From Planctomycetaceae bacterium (GTDB taxonomy: Bacteria; Planctomycetota; Planctomycetia; Planctomycetales; Planctomycetaceae), in assembly GCA_021732995.1 (NCBI GenBank), contig JAKFWA010000092.1:1-64000 (forward strand): a stretch of DNA of 64,000 nucleotides, in the 5' to 3' direction. Under the pieces are notes generated by a model. It worked only from the letters and a program-made list of their open reading frames with translations, searched no databases and was not told the origin of the DNA. This document shows, piece after piece, positions 8,187-18,660 of this stretch; the first letter of the stretch is position 1; each line of letters begins with the position of its first letter. The translations under genes were made by a program, and so were the position numbers.

Positions 8187-8975
8187 TTACTTGCTACGAG
8201 GACGCACAGCCTGACCGGCGCAGCGGGCGGCGAACCAGCGCGGGATCAGCCGTGGGCCATGAGTCAGCAGCGAGTTCTTCAACCCGTCCGTCACGAGACT
8301 GCGTTTCTTGTCGAGTCCATTCAGAGCCGTTGCAACGACTTGTTCAACCGTGCGTGGCTTGCCAAGCGCCGCCTCGGGGGCGGATGCTCGATCAAACAAT
8401 TCGGTCGCCGTATTGCCGGGGCAGAGACCGAGCACGCAGACGTTTCGACCGCGGCATTCTTCATAGAGCGCCACAGAGAACGAAATCACAAACGCTTTCG
8501 TTGCGGCATAGGTCGCGAGATAGGGGATGGGCTGGAAGCCCGCGATGGATGCCACGTTGATGACTCCCCCCTCGCGTTGAGACAGCATGCGTGGCAGGAA
8601 GGCATGCGTCAGGCCCACCAGTGATGTGACATTGACCATGACCTCGGCTTGTTCAGCAGCGGTATCGATGGACTCAAACGGCCCGTGCGTCATGAACCCC
8701 GCATTATTGACCAGCAGATCAACCGTGAGTCCTCTTTCAGCGACGGCAGCGGAAACCACCGCCGTCGCATTCTCGCGACTAAGGTCTGCCACGATGACGT
8801 GGGCTTGAACCTGATGCTTCTGAGTGATCTCTGCCGCCAACGCCTTCATCGACTCTTCGCCGCGTGCCACCAGAATCACGGACATACCGCGAGCCGCCAG
8901 TGCTCGCGCAAACGCTTTACCGATGCCTGAAGACGCTCCTGTGACCAGTGCGGTCTTGCCACGATAGTTGAACAT
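8187..8975 (-). CDS. Short-chain dehydrogenase/reductase
   Basis: Classical SDR of 262 residues with a Rossmann fold. From the ATG at 8975: the cofactor motif TGASSGIG at 12-19, NNAG at 90-93, catalytic Ser143, and the YxxxK pair Tyr156 and Lys160 (YAATK). Arginine in LVARG after the second strand suggests NADP(H) preference. No signal peptide, so cytoplasmic. A TTG three codons upstream is a possible alternative start, but the Shine-Dalgarno AGGGA sits at the right distance only for the ATG. Substrate cannot be told; the closest general match is the DltE/YqjQ-like group of uncharacterised oxidoreductases. Confidence 0.9.
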   Translation of the reverse strand: MFNYRGKTALVTGASSGIGKAFARALAARGMSVILVARGEESMKALAAEITQKHQVQAHVIVADLSRENATAVVSAAVAERGLTVDLLVNNAGFMTHGPFESIDTAAEQAEVMVNVTSLVGLTHAFLPRMLSQREGGVINVASIAGFQPIPYLATYAATKAFVISFSVALYEECRGRNVCVLGLCPGNTATELFDRASAPEAALGKPRTVEQVVATALNGLDKKRSLVTDGLKNSLLTHGPRLIPRWFAARCAGQAVRPRSK

Positions 8976-9195
8976 TGGAATCAATCCCTGACTGCAAATG
9001 TTGTGATGTCGATCCGGAAGGGTGCATGTTGACGTTAAGGAGATTTCACCACAACGTGGCGGTGCTCATTGTCGCGTCACCATGCGAGTCTGCTGCGTTC
9101 TTTCTTCCAGGCAGAGTTCGTAGATTTACACCGATGCTGCGGATGTTTTCCCGGAGTCTGTCAGCGGCTACACACGACAAACGAAAAGTCCTTCC

Positions 9196-11886
9196 ATGAA
9201 AACTCTCCGAGTGGCGTTCATCGGTGCTGTTGTTTCCATGCTGTCTTCCAATGTCACCGCCGAATCGATCTGGGTGGAGGGTGAGAAGCCTGCGAAGTCC
9301 ACCATGAACCGGCATCCGTGGTGGTACGACCAGGTCAAGAAGGATCAGCTTTCCGGCGGCGACTGGATCAGCAACTTCGCGGAGAAGAAGCCGGGCGAAG
9401 CGGAGTACTCGGTGACGTCGAAGGACGGTGGCAAGTACGAGTTCTGGGTGCGAGCCAACCCTACCGCCACCAAGCTCTCGTACCGCGTGAACGATGCTGA
9501 CTGGAAGCCGGTCGAGTTCGAGAAGAACACGCGCGATGCCTCGAACATCGCGGGCGATGGCAAACTGGATTTGCGATTCGTGGCTTGGGTGAAGGTTGGC
9601 AGCGTCGAGCTGAAACGCGGAGCGAACACTGTTCGATTCCGCATGCACAGCGACAACAGCAATCACGGCGGGCTCGACTGCTTCGTGCTGTCCACAGAAC
9701 CGTTCACACCGCGCGGTCTGCTCAAGCCAGGCGAAGCGGCGAAGACCACAACCTCCAGCGAGAAGGATTGGTTCGCGTTCGATCCGTCCAGCGACAAGTT
9801 TGAAGCATCGTCCGCGATCGACTTGAGGTTCCTCAACGAGCGCGAAGCCGGCGAGCATGGCTTCATCGCCGCCAAGGACGGGCGGTTCGTGCATAGCAAG
9901 ACCAACGAGCCCGTTCGCTTCTGGGCGGTCAACGGCGCGGCTGCGAAGAATCGGGATGAACTCAAACGCGAGGCCCGGCAACTGGCCAAGTACGGAGTCA
10001 ATCTCGTGCGTCTGCACAGCCCGCTGTTCGACAAGCGCGGTGAGGTTGACCCAGCCAAGATTCAACGCGCGTTTGATGTCGTTGAGACCATGAAAGCGGA
10101 AGGCATCTACACACACTTTTCGATCTACTTCCCGCTGTGGCTGGATCCGCCAGCCGACCTGGACTGGCTGCCTGGCTATGACGGCAAGACGCACGCCTTT
10201 GCATCGCTCTACTTCAACGCGCAGTTTCAAGAGAAGTATCGCAACTGGTGGAAGGCACTGCTGACGACGCCGAGCCCGACGACCGGTAAGCGGCTGATTG
10301 ATGAGCCCGCCGTGTTCGGTGCGGAGCTGGTCAACGAAGACTCGTTCTTCTTCTGGACGTTCAATGAGAAGAACATTCCCGATCGTCAGTTGCGGATCAT
10401 CGAGCAGCAGTTCGGTGATTGGCTGAAGCAGAAGTACGGCTCGATCGACAAAGCCTTCGCCGCCTGGAAAGGTCAGAAGCTGGGCCGTGATAACTCTGCC
10501 GAAGGACGAGTAGGCTTTCGACCGCTGTGGAACATCGCCAACGAACGCACGCAGCGCGACCAGGACACCGCACGCTTCCTCACCGAGCTGCAACGCCGCT
10601 TCTACGATGAGTCTACCAAGTACCTGCACGACTTGGGTTTCAAAGGCCTGGTGACCGCATCCAACTGGGCGACGGCCAGCCCCGAGGTCTTCGGGCCACT
10701 CGAGAAGTTTACATATACCACTGGAGACTTCATCGACCGGCATGGTTACTTCGGCTGCCGCAACGAAGGCCAGTTCTCGGAATGGTCCATACGCGACGGC
10801 CATTCATGGGTGGATCGCAGCGCGCTGCGATTTGAGAGCGAGGAAGCGGGCAAGCCAGCGTCGTTCGTGCATCCCGTCATGGATCCGAGTTACGACAACA
10901 AGCCGTCGATGATTTCCGAAACGACCTGGAATCGCCCGAACCGTTATCGCGGCGAAGCACCTCTCTATCTCGCGGCGTTCGGGGCCTTGCAGGACAGCGA
11001 CTGCGTGGTGCACTTCGCCAAGGATGGAGTCGACTGGTCCGTGAAGCCGGGCTACTTCATGCAGCCTTGGACGCTGACGGCACCGACTCAATTCGGTCAG
11101 TTTCCAGCCGCCGCGTTGATCTATCGTCGCGGATTGATCAAGACGGGCGATGTGATGGCCGACATCACGCTAGCCGTGCCTGACTTGCTGAAACTCGGTG
11201 GCACGCCGCTGCCTCAAGATGCCGCCTTTGATGAACTGCGCCTGAAAGACGTCCCTCAAGGCAGTGCCTTCAAACCGGGTCAGCGCATTGATCCCCTGAT
11301 TCACTACGTCGGTCGCACGCGAGTCTCCTTTGTTCCCGAAGCCGCTGCTAAGAACGCTGCAGCGAACGTGAAGCTGCAGTCGCTGGCGTCTTACATTGAC
11401 CATTCGAAGAAGCAGGTCGCCAGTCAAACGGGCGAACTGAAGCTGGACTGGGGCAAGGGCGTGCTGACGTTCAACGCCCCGGCCGCTCAAGGGGCCAGCG
11501 GCAACCTGACTGCGGCGGGCGAGATCAAGCTCGCCGACATCACACTGTCGGTGCCGTTGGATGTCGCTCATGTAGTCGTCGTCAGTCTCGACAACCAACC
11601 GCTGGCAACGTCCAAACGCATGCTGTTGCAAGTGATGACCGAGGAGAAGCCGACCAACTTCAAGTCTGAATCACTGGGCGATCGACGTCATCGCATCACG
11701 TCGATTGGCGAGAACCCGTGGCTCGTTCACAAGCTTGAGGGAACTGTGCGTCTCCATCGCAGCGACGCCGCCAAACTGAAGGTCGTGGCCCTGGACCAAT
11801 TCGGCCAACCAACGAGCCGTTCGTCCAAAGGCGACTCCATCCCCCTTCAGCCCGAGACGTTGTACTACCTCATCGACGCATCCTGA
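9196..11886 (+). CDS. Large exported glycoside-hydrolase-like protein (clan A type)
   Basis: An 896-residue protein with a signal peptide (about residues 1-23). Residues about 25-165 look like a beta-sandwich carbohydrate-binding module (a galactose-binding-like fold with W, Y and G-rich strands). Residues about 230-620 look like a TIM-barrel glycosidase: YGVNLVRLHSPLF, then ELVNEDSFFFW with Glu381 after Asn380 as the probable acid/base, and MISETTW with Glu575 as the probable nucleophile. This Asn-Glu plus later Glu pattern is that of clan GH-A (GH5, GH42 and relatives). The last 270 residues are beta-rich accessory domains. I cannot assign a family number or substrate. It is convergent with the M56 gene; only 13 bases separate the stops. 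Confidence 0.75.
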   Translation: MKTLRVAFIGAVVSMLSSNVTAESIWVEGEKPAKSTMNRHPWWYDQVKKDQLSGGDWISNFAEKKPGEAEYSVTSKDGGKYEFWVRANPTATKLSYRVNDADWKPVEFEKNTRDASNIAGDGKLDLRFVAWVKVGSVELKRGANTVRFRMHSDNSNHGGLDCFVLSTEPFTPRGLLKPGEAAKTTTSSEKDWFAFDPSSDKFEASSAIDLRFLNEREAGEHGFIAAKDGRFVHSKTNEPVRFWAVNGAAAKNRDELKREARQLAKYGVNLVRLHSPLFDKRGEVDPAKIQRAFDVVETMKAEGIYTHFSIYFPLWLDPPADLDWLPGYDGKTHAFASLYFNAQFQEKYRNWWKALLTTPSPTTGKRLIDEPAVFGAELVNEDSFFFWTFNEKNIPDRQLRIIEQQFGDWLKQKYGSIDKAFAAWKGQKLGRDNSAEGRVGFRPLWNIANERTQRDQDTARFLTELQRRFYDESTKYLHDLGFKGLVTASNWATASPEVFGPLEKFTYTTGDFIDRHGYFGCRNEGQFSEWSIRDGHSWVDRSALRFESEEAGKPASFVHPVMDPSYDNKPSMISETTWNRPNRYRGEAPLYLAAFGALQDSDCVVHFAKDGVDWSVKPGYFMQPWTLTAPTQFGQFPAAALIYRRGLIKTGDVMADITLAVPDLLKLGGTPLPQDAAFDELRLKDVPQGSAFKPGQRIDPLIHYVGRTRVSFVPEAAAKNAAANVKLQSLASYIDHSKKQVASQTGELKLDWGKGVLTFNAPAAQGASGNLTAAGEIKLADITLSVPLDVAHVVVVSLDNQPLATSKRMLLQVMTEEKPTNFKSESLGDRRHRITSIGENPWLVHKLEGTVRLHRSDAAKLKVVALDQFGQPTSRSSKGDSIPLQPETLYYLIDAS

Positions 11887-11899
11887 CGATCGCTTTCGG

Positions 11900-14800
11900 C
11901 TAGTTGTCGGTAGGTTTGGTCGGAGCCTTGCGCTGGACCCACTCCGGCTCGAGGAACTCTTTGCGGATGCGTTCCTTATCGGCGATCAGAAAACTGCCGT
12001 GGCTTCTGGTCCAGTACTCGTAGAACTGGGTTCGCAGCTTGGGGTCGGTGATTTTGAACTGACCTTCCTTTTCCGCTGTTTCGAGGCAGGTACGCATCGC
12101 GTCAAAGGCTTCCATTCCGGCCTGTTGCCAGAGAACGCGTCCGCCGCCGAACTTGTCGTAAAGGCGCTTCTGGAGTTTCCAGTTGTCGAGCATGAAGTGC
12201 GCAAAGCCCGCTCCCGGCGGATTGAGGCGTGCGTTGAGGCTGGATTTCTCGCTGACCAGCTTCTGTTCGTCGGCGTCGGGCAGATCCGGCTGCAGCAGGC
12301 GTGACTCAACTTCCTTCAGCCGACTGCGCAATTGAGCCTCCTGGCCATCCGCCGCAAGCCGTTCCTTGTGTTTGCGATCAAAGTAGTCTGCGGCGAATCG
12401 GACCTCATCGGCTGTCGGCTCAATCGCCACACGGTTGTCTTCTCGATACTTGTTCGAGACCGGCCAGAAGAACGCCGTGTGAACGTCTCCGTCCTTGAGT
12501 TCATCCCGATAGACGGGTTTGCCAAACAGTTCGCCAATTTGCTCACGCTTGGCTGGTGGGGTAGCAGCCACGGCCTGCGATTTCTGTCCAAAGACTTCTG
12601 GCTTGATCCTGATCGTGCCCAGACTGTTTTCGCCGGGCTTGATCAGGAGCTTGAAAAGTCCCTTTGGCCAATGCGAGACATATCCAGCGCGTTCGTGCCA
12701 TGCGCGAAACTCCCACTCGCCAGGGGGAAGTTCTGGAAACGCGAAGGCTCCATCTTCGCTCGTGACGGCGACATACGGATTCTGCCGGATGACGAGCACG
12801 CCATTTGCCCATGCGGCTAATGTCGATTGATACCGGGCAGGTAGTCGCTCGGGAACGGGAAATGACAGGCGGACCGGCGTGTCGGTGTTGCGAGCCGGCA
12901 GGACCGTATTGAAGGAACTGTTCCGCATCATGTCAGCAGCCAGATTGAGCTGAATCGGATCGTGATTCTCGATCAGCAGATTTTGCCCCACCATGAGCGT
13001 AGTAACTCGGGGCAAGAAATTGCCGTCTTTGAGTTTCAGGACGGCAGGCTTCAGGTCCTCAGCCTTGCGAGCAGACCAGGGAATGTCCTTGCTCTCTACC
13101 CAGACAACAATGTTTGCCAGTCCGCCGTCCTTACCGACGACCAGGGTCTGGTCTGCGGTGCGCGGACGAATCTTCTGCTGCAGATAGCTGTGATAGGTTG
13201 CGGACACTCCCGCGACGCGCCCATCGAGACCTCGTGGGAGCGGAGCATCCGCCTGCAGTTTGGAAAGATCCGAATAGTAATCCACGGCTGCGGGAGGCTG
13301 GCCATCGAAGACGAATCTCCCGGAAAGTGTTGTCATGTCAGCCGACGGCTTCTCTGCTTGAACTGCTGCTGCCTTCTGACGGAACTGAAAGACATATTCA
13401 GCACGCGGCTTGCCCAGCGGTGTGGCGATCTCCACTTCGACTCCAGACTTCACTTGCTCATAGCCGGGCGGTGCTTTCCATACGCCGTACTTGTAACCCT
13501 CGTTGGTGCTCACGAATCGGCGAAAGTAACCGTCAGCGTCTGTCGTGTCGGGTTTGGCATCCTTCGTTTCTTCCATCACCGTGCGCTTCGCGCCCAGGTT
13601 GTCGCCACTAATGTCATGAGCCCAATATTCACCAAGTGCGTTCTCCATATAGAAGATCGCTCCGGGCAGGCCCTTACCTGTGTCTGCATCAACGGCGCGC
13701 AGAACAAGTTCGCAACCTGGGAGCAACGTGTAGGTCACGCGATGCGTGCGGTCGCCCTGAGCCGTCTGATTGCTGTCTGAGTCAATGGCTTGTCCGTTCA
13801 CCCACTTCGCGACTTTCGTCTCGGTAATCAGCAGGTCCAGCGTCGGAATGGGTTTCGGCAGGGGATTGCTCACCTGCATGTCGATCGGCAAGTAGACTCG
13901 CTCTTTCCCGGATTTCAGCAGCAGCGTGTAGAACTTGGGCGTGAGGGCCACTTTGATTCTTCCGGCGTCGTCGGTTCTGAACTTTCCGAACCGTTCCGGC
14001 GTTTGACCTCGCCCGGAGATGATCTCGACGTCCAATTCCGCGAGTGGCTCCTTCTTGGAACCACCCAACAAAGTAATCTCAACCACTTTGGCGCTCAGTG
14101 GCGCGTTTGCAGCGGGCTGGCCGGTATCCGAATGTCCCACCTGTATCTGGTTTCGCTGTTTTCTGGGGACTCGCACGCTACCTCCACCGGTCGCATGGTG
14201 AATCACGGTATTGGGCAGGGCGTCTTCAAGCTGATCGAGTTCATCGTCTCTGAGGTTTGTCATCAGCAGACTGAGTTCGTGAAGCTGGCTCAGATCCTTG
14301 AGGCCCATGAATCCGCCCGGCGATTGAAAGTTGGTTAACCACAACGTGCGGAGATCAGGAAGAGCGTTGAGTTGCTGAACCCCGCCGATCGTGAACCCAT
14401 TCCCGCCATAGAGATCGACACGAGTCAGCGATTTGATCTCGGCTAGATGCTTCAAGGATTCATCAGTCAATGCAGCTACTCGCAAGGAAGCGTGCTGCAG
14501 CTTTGCAAGTTTCTTCAAATGCTGGACGCCGGAGTCGGTTACGACCGCACTGTCGAGGTTGAGTCGCACCAAATCGGGGAGTTCAGCAATCCGTCGCAAG
14601 CCGACGTTCGTTATGCCAGTAAAGACGAGATTCAGTTCCTGCAGATCGCGGCAGGCAGCGATGCGGGCAGCGCAGGCATCGTCCACTTCAGTCCCGCCGA
14701 GGCTCAGCGTTTTGAGCTTCGGAAAGACCAGTGCGTCAGCGAGTGCCGCGTGACCGACCAAGTGCAGATGCTCAAGTTCCTGCAGTCCAGCCAGAGACTT

Positions 14801-17800
14801 CAGTCCCGTGAAGGTGAACCGCATCTGACCATACTGCTGCGTCGCCACGTAGCTGTTCAGACTGAGCGACTTCAGTTGCTTGAGTTTGCCGATCGATACT
14901 AGGGCTGCGTTGGTCAGTCGTCCTTCCTGACTCAAGCTCAGGTGAGTGAGGTGCGGTAGTGATTCGAGCAGTTGCGCCCCCGCGTCCGTTGTACCGCACT
15001 CGCCGACGGACAATTCACGCAACGACTTCAGACCAATGATCTGCTTGATGGCAGCGTCACCTAAGCCAGTTCCATCGTGAGCCACGCTGTAGAGCGACAG
15101 CTTCCGCAAGGACGCCATTTCTGAGAGATGAACTAATCCGACAGGCGTCAGTTCTTTCGTGGTCTCAATCGACAGTTCACGCAATCCCGGCAGTGTCTTG
15201 ATCTTCGCCAGCAATTCGTCGTTCACGACGTTGCCAGCAGTGATGGATATGACCTGATCATTGCCGTCGAGCTGCGCGAGTAGTCCGCCACGCTGATAGA
15301 CCGGTTGCAACCACTCGGGCAGGCGCCGCGCGATTTCCTGCTGGTCAGCTTGCAACGTCGTAATGATCAGCTTGCCGTTCTGAACCTTTCGAAATGCTCC
15401 CTGGTGACGATGCCAGGGAATCAATCGATTCAACGCTTCACCCAGCGGTGCGTTCTTGATGGTCAAGGTCATCGGCGAATCAACGTCGAGATCGACTTCC
15501 TTCAGGGCTTGAGCATCCAACCGCAACTCGACTTGCGCAGCTTGAGCCACCAACTTCAAAGCATCCTTGAGTGGCATGGCATTGGCCATCAGCGAAACAT
15601 GGCGGGCCAGGATGTCCTCGTCTCCGGTTTTGGCACTTGCCGTGGCTGGTGGGACGCTACGAAGTTGCCACACAGCCACGCCGTTCTTTGAATCTGTGAA
15701 GCTGACCGCGAACCAGCGCCCGTCACCCGAGAAGGAGCCGTCATGAGCTTCGGTCGGCAGTTCCGTGACGAGCTTTCCGGTCTTCATTGACCAGATGGGG
15801 ACAACTTTGTCAGTGGCGACTCGCGCGAGGAACTGGCCATCTTTGGAGAACACGAATCCGGAGCGACCGTAGCGGAATGGCGCATCGAACTGATGGATGA
15901 ATTCGCCGGATCTGACATCAAGCACCTTCACACTCAGCATGTCGCCCAGCGCGAGTTGACGGCCGTCAGGCGAGAACTTCAAGCACAGAACCTGGCTGGC
16001 TCCAGGCTCCATAATCATGGGATCGGGGTGCACGCGGCCGCGACTCTCATTGGGCACTGCTCGGGCGAGTCTTCCTGTGTTGACTTCCCAAATGCACGTT
16101 CCCTTCCGTTGCCCACCCGTCGCCAGCCACTGACCATCGGGCGAGAGGGCGAGAGATTGTACCTGCACGGCATCAGCATGCTTTACCGTCTGAATGACCT
16201 TGCCTGAAGCGACATCCCACACAATCGCATGAGCGTCGGCGTTGCCGAATCCACCGAAGCCGGGAGTTCGGCCGCAAGCGACTCGCGACATGTCCGGCGT
16301 GCAGGTCAGACCTCGAATGAAGCCGTGCTGCAACTCTTCCGGCAGTTCCAGCCATTTGACGAGTTTGCCCGTTGCCGCGTCCCAGATGCCGATCTTCCCA
16401 TCAAGCACCACAAGCACCCGCTGTCGATCGGCGGACAGCGTGAGGTGGCCACTGAGAAACATGTTGCCGTGCTTCTCGCTGACTAGTTTCACTTCGCTCT
16501 TGAGCTTCTTGTCGACCAGATCCCACGTGCGAATCGAGACGTCGTTCTCCGTGGAAACTGTCGTCAGATTCTTCGCGTCGCGATCAAACCCGACGGCCAT
16601 GACGTTCAGCCGATCGGGCAGCAGGTACGCTGGCTGAACGAGCTTCGCAGCAACTGGTTCGTCCGGCTCTTCGCGGGCTGATAGCACAGCGACAAGTTTC
16701 TCGGCCTCCTCACGTGTGAAATTGCCGGAGATCATGATCTCTGAGCCGATCTCACTGCGGATGACCGGCGCCGCGACAATCGCGCCATCGACGATAATCG
16801 CCAACTGCCGATCCATATGAGCTTTGGTCAGACGACGAAAAGTTGCGCCTGCGGCTTCATCCAGCTTGACGCGAATTGACCAGAGCGAATTCTGATCGGC
16901 CTCAGCGCCGCACTTGATAATGCGGTCCTGGCCGTCCAATACGAAGGCGGTGTCAGTGGTGTCTCCAAGCAATGCGCTCCGCGACTCTCCTCGAGTGCCC
17001 TCGATGGGCAGAATGACGCCGCCGTCTTTTGGCTTGGCAATAGGAACCCAGATGAATCCTCGATCCTTCGCCGCAGTCCGCCCCTCAGGCGTGTTGTCCG
17101 GATAGTGCCGCTGTGTCAGATCCTTCGGAACTCGTGGCTCAGCGTCTGAATCAGCAGGCTGCGCTGCCACGCGGAACTCCAGCGGGGGTAGAGAGAGCTT
17201 AGGCTTCGCCGCAGACGTTTCTTGAGTCCCAGCCTCGGGTGCTTTTTTATCGGCATCGTTGAGCGTAGCGACCTGTTCACGCTGGCCATCGACTAAGGGA
17301 TCATCGACCTCGAGATCCTTCGCCGATTCCTCAATCTGCATTTGGGCTATGTCTGAGTCGGACACGGAGGAGTCGAGGTTCGCGTTGTCTTTGGCGGCAA
17401 GCCCCCAGTTCGACAGCAACACGCACGCCGCACTTAACAGCATCAAACTTAAGAACGTCGCGGGCCAGCGGTTTCGCAGACGCGTTGCGCTACGATCAGG
17501 ACTGGTGCCAACAATCCGGCGAATGCGAGACAGCAGCGAGCCATCATTCGCTCCTAACGCCAGCACCGAGGTTCGTCCGCGACGTTCCTCGATCGCCAGC
17601 AGAGCGCGACCATACTCGACCCGGTTGTCGAACGATTTCACGACGAGATCATCGCAGCAATGCTCACGCTCGATCCGAATCCGTCGAGACAACCACCACA
17701 CCGCAGGGTGATAGAAGAACAGAGTTTCGACCAGTATTTGCAGCAGATTTACCACGAAGTCGTGCCGTCGCACGTGAGCCAGTTCATGGGCCAGGATGGC

Positions 17801-18538
17801 TTCCAATTGACCCGCAGGGATCTCGGTCAACAGAGACGCCGGTAGCAGGATCACGGGCTTGAAGTAGCCCACGACAACAGGAACCTGAGCCAGAGTTGAC
17901 TGCAGCACCCGAACGACGCACCGCAACCCAAGCCTCGAAGCTACCTCCTCTGCCGCCTTCAGGACTTCGTCCGGTACAGGTGACACGCCGACTCGCTTCA
18001 AACGCCAGAGCGTGTGCCATCCCCACAGCGGGCGCACGGAACACACCACAACGCCAGCACTCCAGGCTGCAACGATCCACGTCAGCCAGGGGCGCAGGAG
18101 TTTGGCGAGTTCTTGAGACCACGTGAGGCCAGCGTTCGCATCCAGCGGCGCAGCTGACGGGAACGAGGAAGTGACATCTGTAATACCTGAGGCAGTATCA
18201 AGATCAGACCCTTCGGGAAGTCCTTCGATGTCGCCGCGCAGGGAGTTTGACATCGTAGCGACTGCCTGCGCATCGGTAGGCGCTGACGTGGTTGTGCCGG
18301 GAAACGTTATCGCGTTGAGATCAAGGTTTGGCGAAGTGGCGAGCGGCGGCAATAGCAGCCATGTTGCAACGGGAGCGCTGGTGGCCGCAGTCAAGGCTGC
18401 TACCAATGCGACATATCGCAGCGATGCAGAACTGTACCGCATGACGCGCGCAATCCCTGCTGCAAGCAGCGCCACCGCTGCGAACTGCCAGAGCGAATGC
18501 ACCAGCACCCAACCGAGTTGCTCAACGAATTCGTTCAT
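11900..18538 (-). CDS. Giant BlaR1-type M56 metallopeptidase fused to SecD-P1-like, WD40, LRR and beta-sandwich domains
   Basis: A 2212-residue membrane protein. Residues 1-380 are an M56 peptidase with transmembrane segments near 8-31, 40-63, 151-168, 261-280 and 360-376; zinc motif HELAH at 251-255 and a downstream Glu in EREHCCDD near 290-296. Residues about 515-620 resemble the SecD periplasmic P1 head (LAIIVDGAIVAAPVI, ISGNFTREEAEKL). Residues about 630-965 are WD40-like repeats, 980-1046 an STN-like secretin module, 1110-1446 leucine-rich repeats, 1480-1720 carboxypeptidase-regulatory-like sandwiches, and 1730-1990 a cupredoxin-like module. The last 220 residues are a charged domain of unknown function. 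In the BlaR1/MecR1 family, ligand sensing outside activates the peptidase, which inactivates the BlaI repressor; the blaI gene lies 122 bases upstream. There is no penicillin-binding domain, so the signal is not a beta-lactam in the usual way. GGAG precedes the ATG. Confidence 0.88.
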   Translation of the reverse strand: MNEFVEQLGWVLVHSLWQFAAVALLAAGIARVMRYSSASLRYVALVAALTAATSAPVATWLLLPPLATSPNLDLNAITFPGTTTSAPTDAQAVATMSNSLRGDIEGLPEGSDLDTASGITDVTSSFPSAAPLDANAGLTWSQELAKLLRPWLTWIVAAWSAGVVVCSVRPLWGWHTLWRLKRVGVSPVPDEVLKAAEEVASRLGLRCVVRVLQSTLAQVPVVVGYFKPVILLPASLLTEIPAGQLEAILAHELAHVRRHDFVVNLLQILVETLFFYHPAVWWLSRRIRIEREHCCDDLVVKSFDNRVEYGRALLAIEERRGRTSVLALGANDGSLLSRIRRIVGTSPDRSATRLRNRWPATFLSLMLLSAACVLLSNWGLAAKDNANLDSSVSDSDIAQMQIEESAKDLEVDDPLVDGQREQVATLNDADKKAPEAGTQETSAAKPKLSLPPLEFRVAAQPADSDAEPRVPKDLTQRHYPDNTPEGRTAAKDRGFIWVPIAKPKDGGVILPIEGTRGESRSALLGDTTDTAFVLDGQDRIIKCGAEADQNSLWSIRVKLDEAAGATFRRLTKAHMDRQLAIIVDGAIVAAPVIRSEIGSEIMISGNFTREEAEKLVAVLSAREEPDEPVAAKLVQPAYLLPDRLNVMAVGFDRDAKNLTTVSTENDVSIRTWDLVDKKLKSEVKLVSEKHGNMFLSGHLTLSADRQRVLVVLDGKIGIWDAATGKLVKWLELPEELQHGFIRGLTCTPDMSRVACGRTPGFGGFGNADAHAIVWDVASGKVIQTVKHADAVQVQSLALSPDGQWLATGGQRKGTCIWEVNTGRLARAVPNESRGRVHPDPMIMEPGASQVLCLKFSPDGRQLALGDMLSVKVLDVRSGEFIHQFDAPFRYGRSGFVFSKDGQFLARVATDKVVPIWSMKTGKLVTELPTEAHDGSFSGDGRWFAVSFTDSKNGVAVWQLRSVPPATASAKTGDEDILARHVSLMANAMPLKDALKLVAQAAQVELRLDAQALKEVDLDVDSPMTLTIKNAPLGEALNRLIPWHRHQGAFRKVQNGKLIITTLQADQQEIARRLPEWLQPVYQRGGLLAQLDGNDQVISITAGNVVNDELLAKIKTLPGLRELSIETTKELTPVGLVHLSEMASLRKLSLYSVAHDGTGLGDAAIKQIIGLKSLRELSVGECGTTDAGAQLLESLPHLTHLSLSQEGRLTNAALVSIGKLKQLKSLSLNSYVATQQYGQMRFTFTGLKSLAGLQELEHLHLVGHAALADALVFPKLKTLSLGGTEVDDACAARIAACRDLQELNLVFTGITNVGLRRIAELPDLVRLNLDSAVVTDSGVQHLKKLAKLQHASLRVAALTDESLKHLAEIKSLTRVDLYGGNGFTIGGVQQLNALPDLRTLWLTNFQSPGGFMGLKDLSQLHELSLLMTNLRDDELDQLEDALPNTVIHHATGGGSVRVPRKQRNQIQVGHSDTGQPAANAPLSAKVVEITLLGGSKKEPLAELDVEIISGRGQTPERFGKFRTDDAGRIKVALTPKFYTLLLKSGKERVYLPIDMQVSNPLPKPIPTLDLLITETKVAKWVNGQAIDSDSNQTAQGDRTHRVTYTLLPGCELVLRAVDADTGKGLPGAIFYMENALGEYWAHDISGDNLGAKRTVMEETKDAKPDTTDADGYFRRFVSTNEGYKYGVWKAPPGYEQVKSGVEVEIATPLGKPRAEYVFQFRQKAAAVQAEKPSADMTTLSGRFVFDGQPPAAVDYYSDLSKLQADAPLPRGLDGRVAGVSATYHSYLQQKIRPRTADQTLVVGKDGGLANIVVWVESKDIPWSARKAEDLKPAVLKLKDGNFLPRVTTLMVGQNLLIENHDPIQLNLAADMMRNSSFNTVLPARNTDTPVRLSFPVPERLPARYQSTLAAWANGVLVIRQNPYVAVTSEDGAFAFPELPPGEWEFRAWHERAGYVSHWPKGLFKLLIKPGENSLGTIRIKPEVFGQKSQAVAATPPAKREQIGELFGKPVYRDELKDGDVHTAFFWPVSNKYREDNRVAIEPTADEVRFAADYFDRKHKERLAADGQEAQLRSRLKEVESRLLQPDLPDADEQKLVSEKSSLNARLNPPGAGFAHFMLDNWKLQKRLYDKFGGGRVLWQQAGMEAFDAMRTCLETAEKEGQFKITDPKLRTQFYEYWTRSHGSFLIADKERIRKEFLEPEWVQRKAPTKPTDN

Positions 18539-18660
18539 CGGGACTTCTCCTCGGAATCACTCGGCTTCCAGCAGAATTCCAATTGTGGCGCGAGCCTGCC
18601 TGCTGCACGCCGTAATCAGCATTTACGTCGCAGGTGTTACATTGGTGACGGAGATTGTCA

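Noticed and set aside
9046-10803. Long open frame on the minus strand opposite the glycoside-hydrolase-like gene
   Set aside because: It lies antisense to a gene with signal peptide and catalytic motifs, has no family resemblance, and is rich in residues expected from reading a GC-rich gene backwards.
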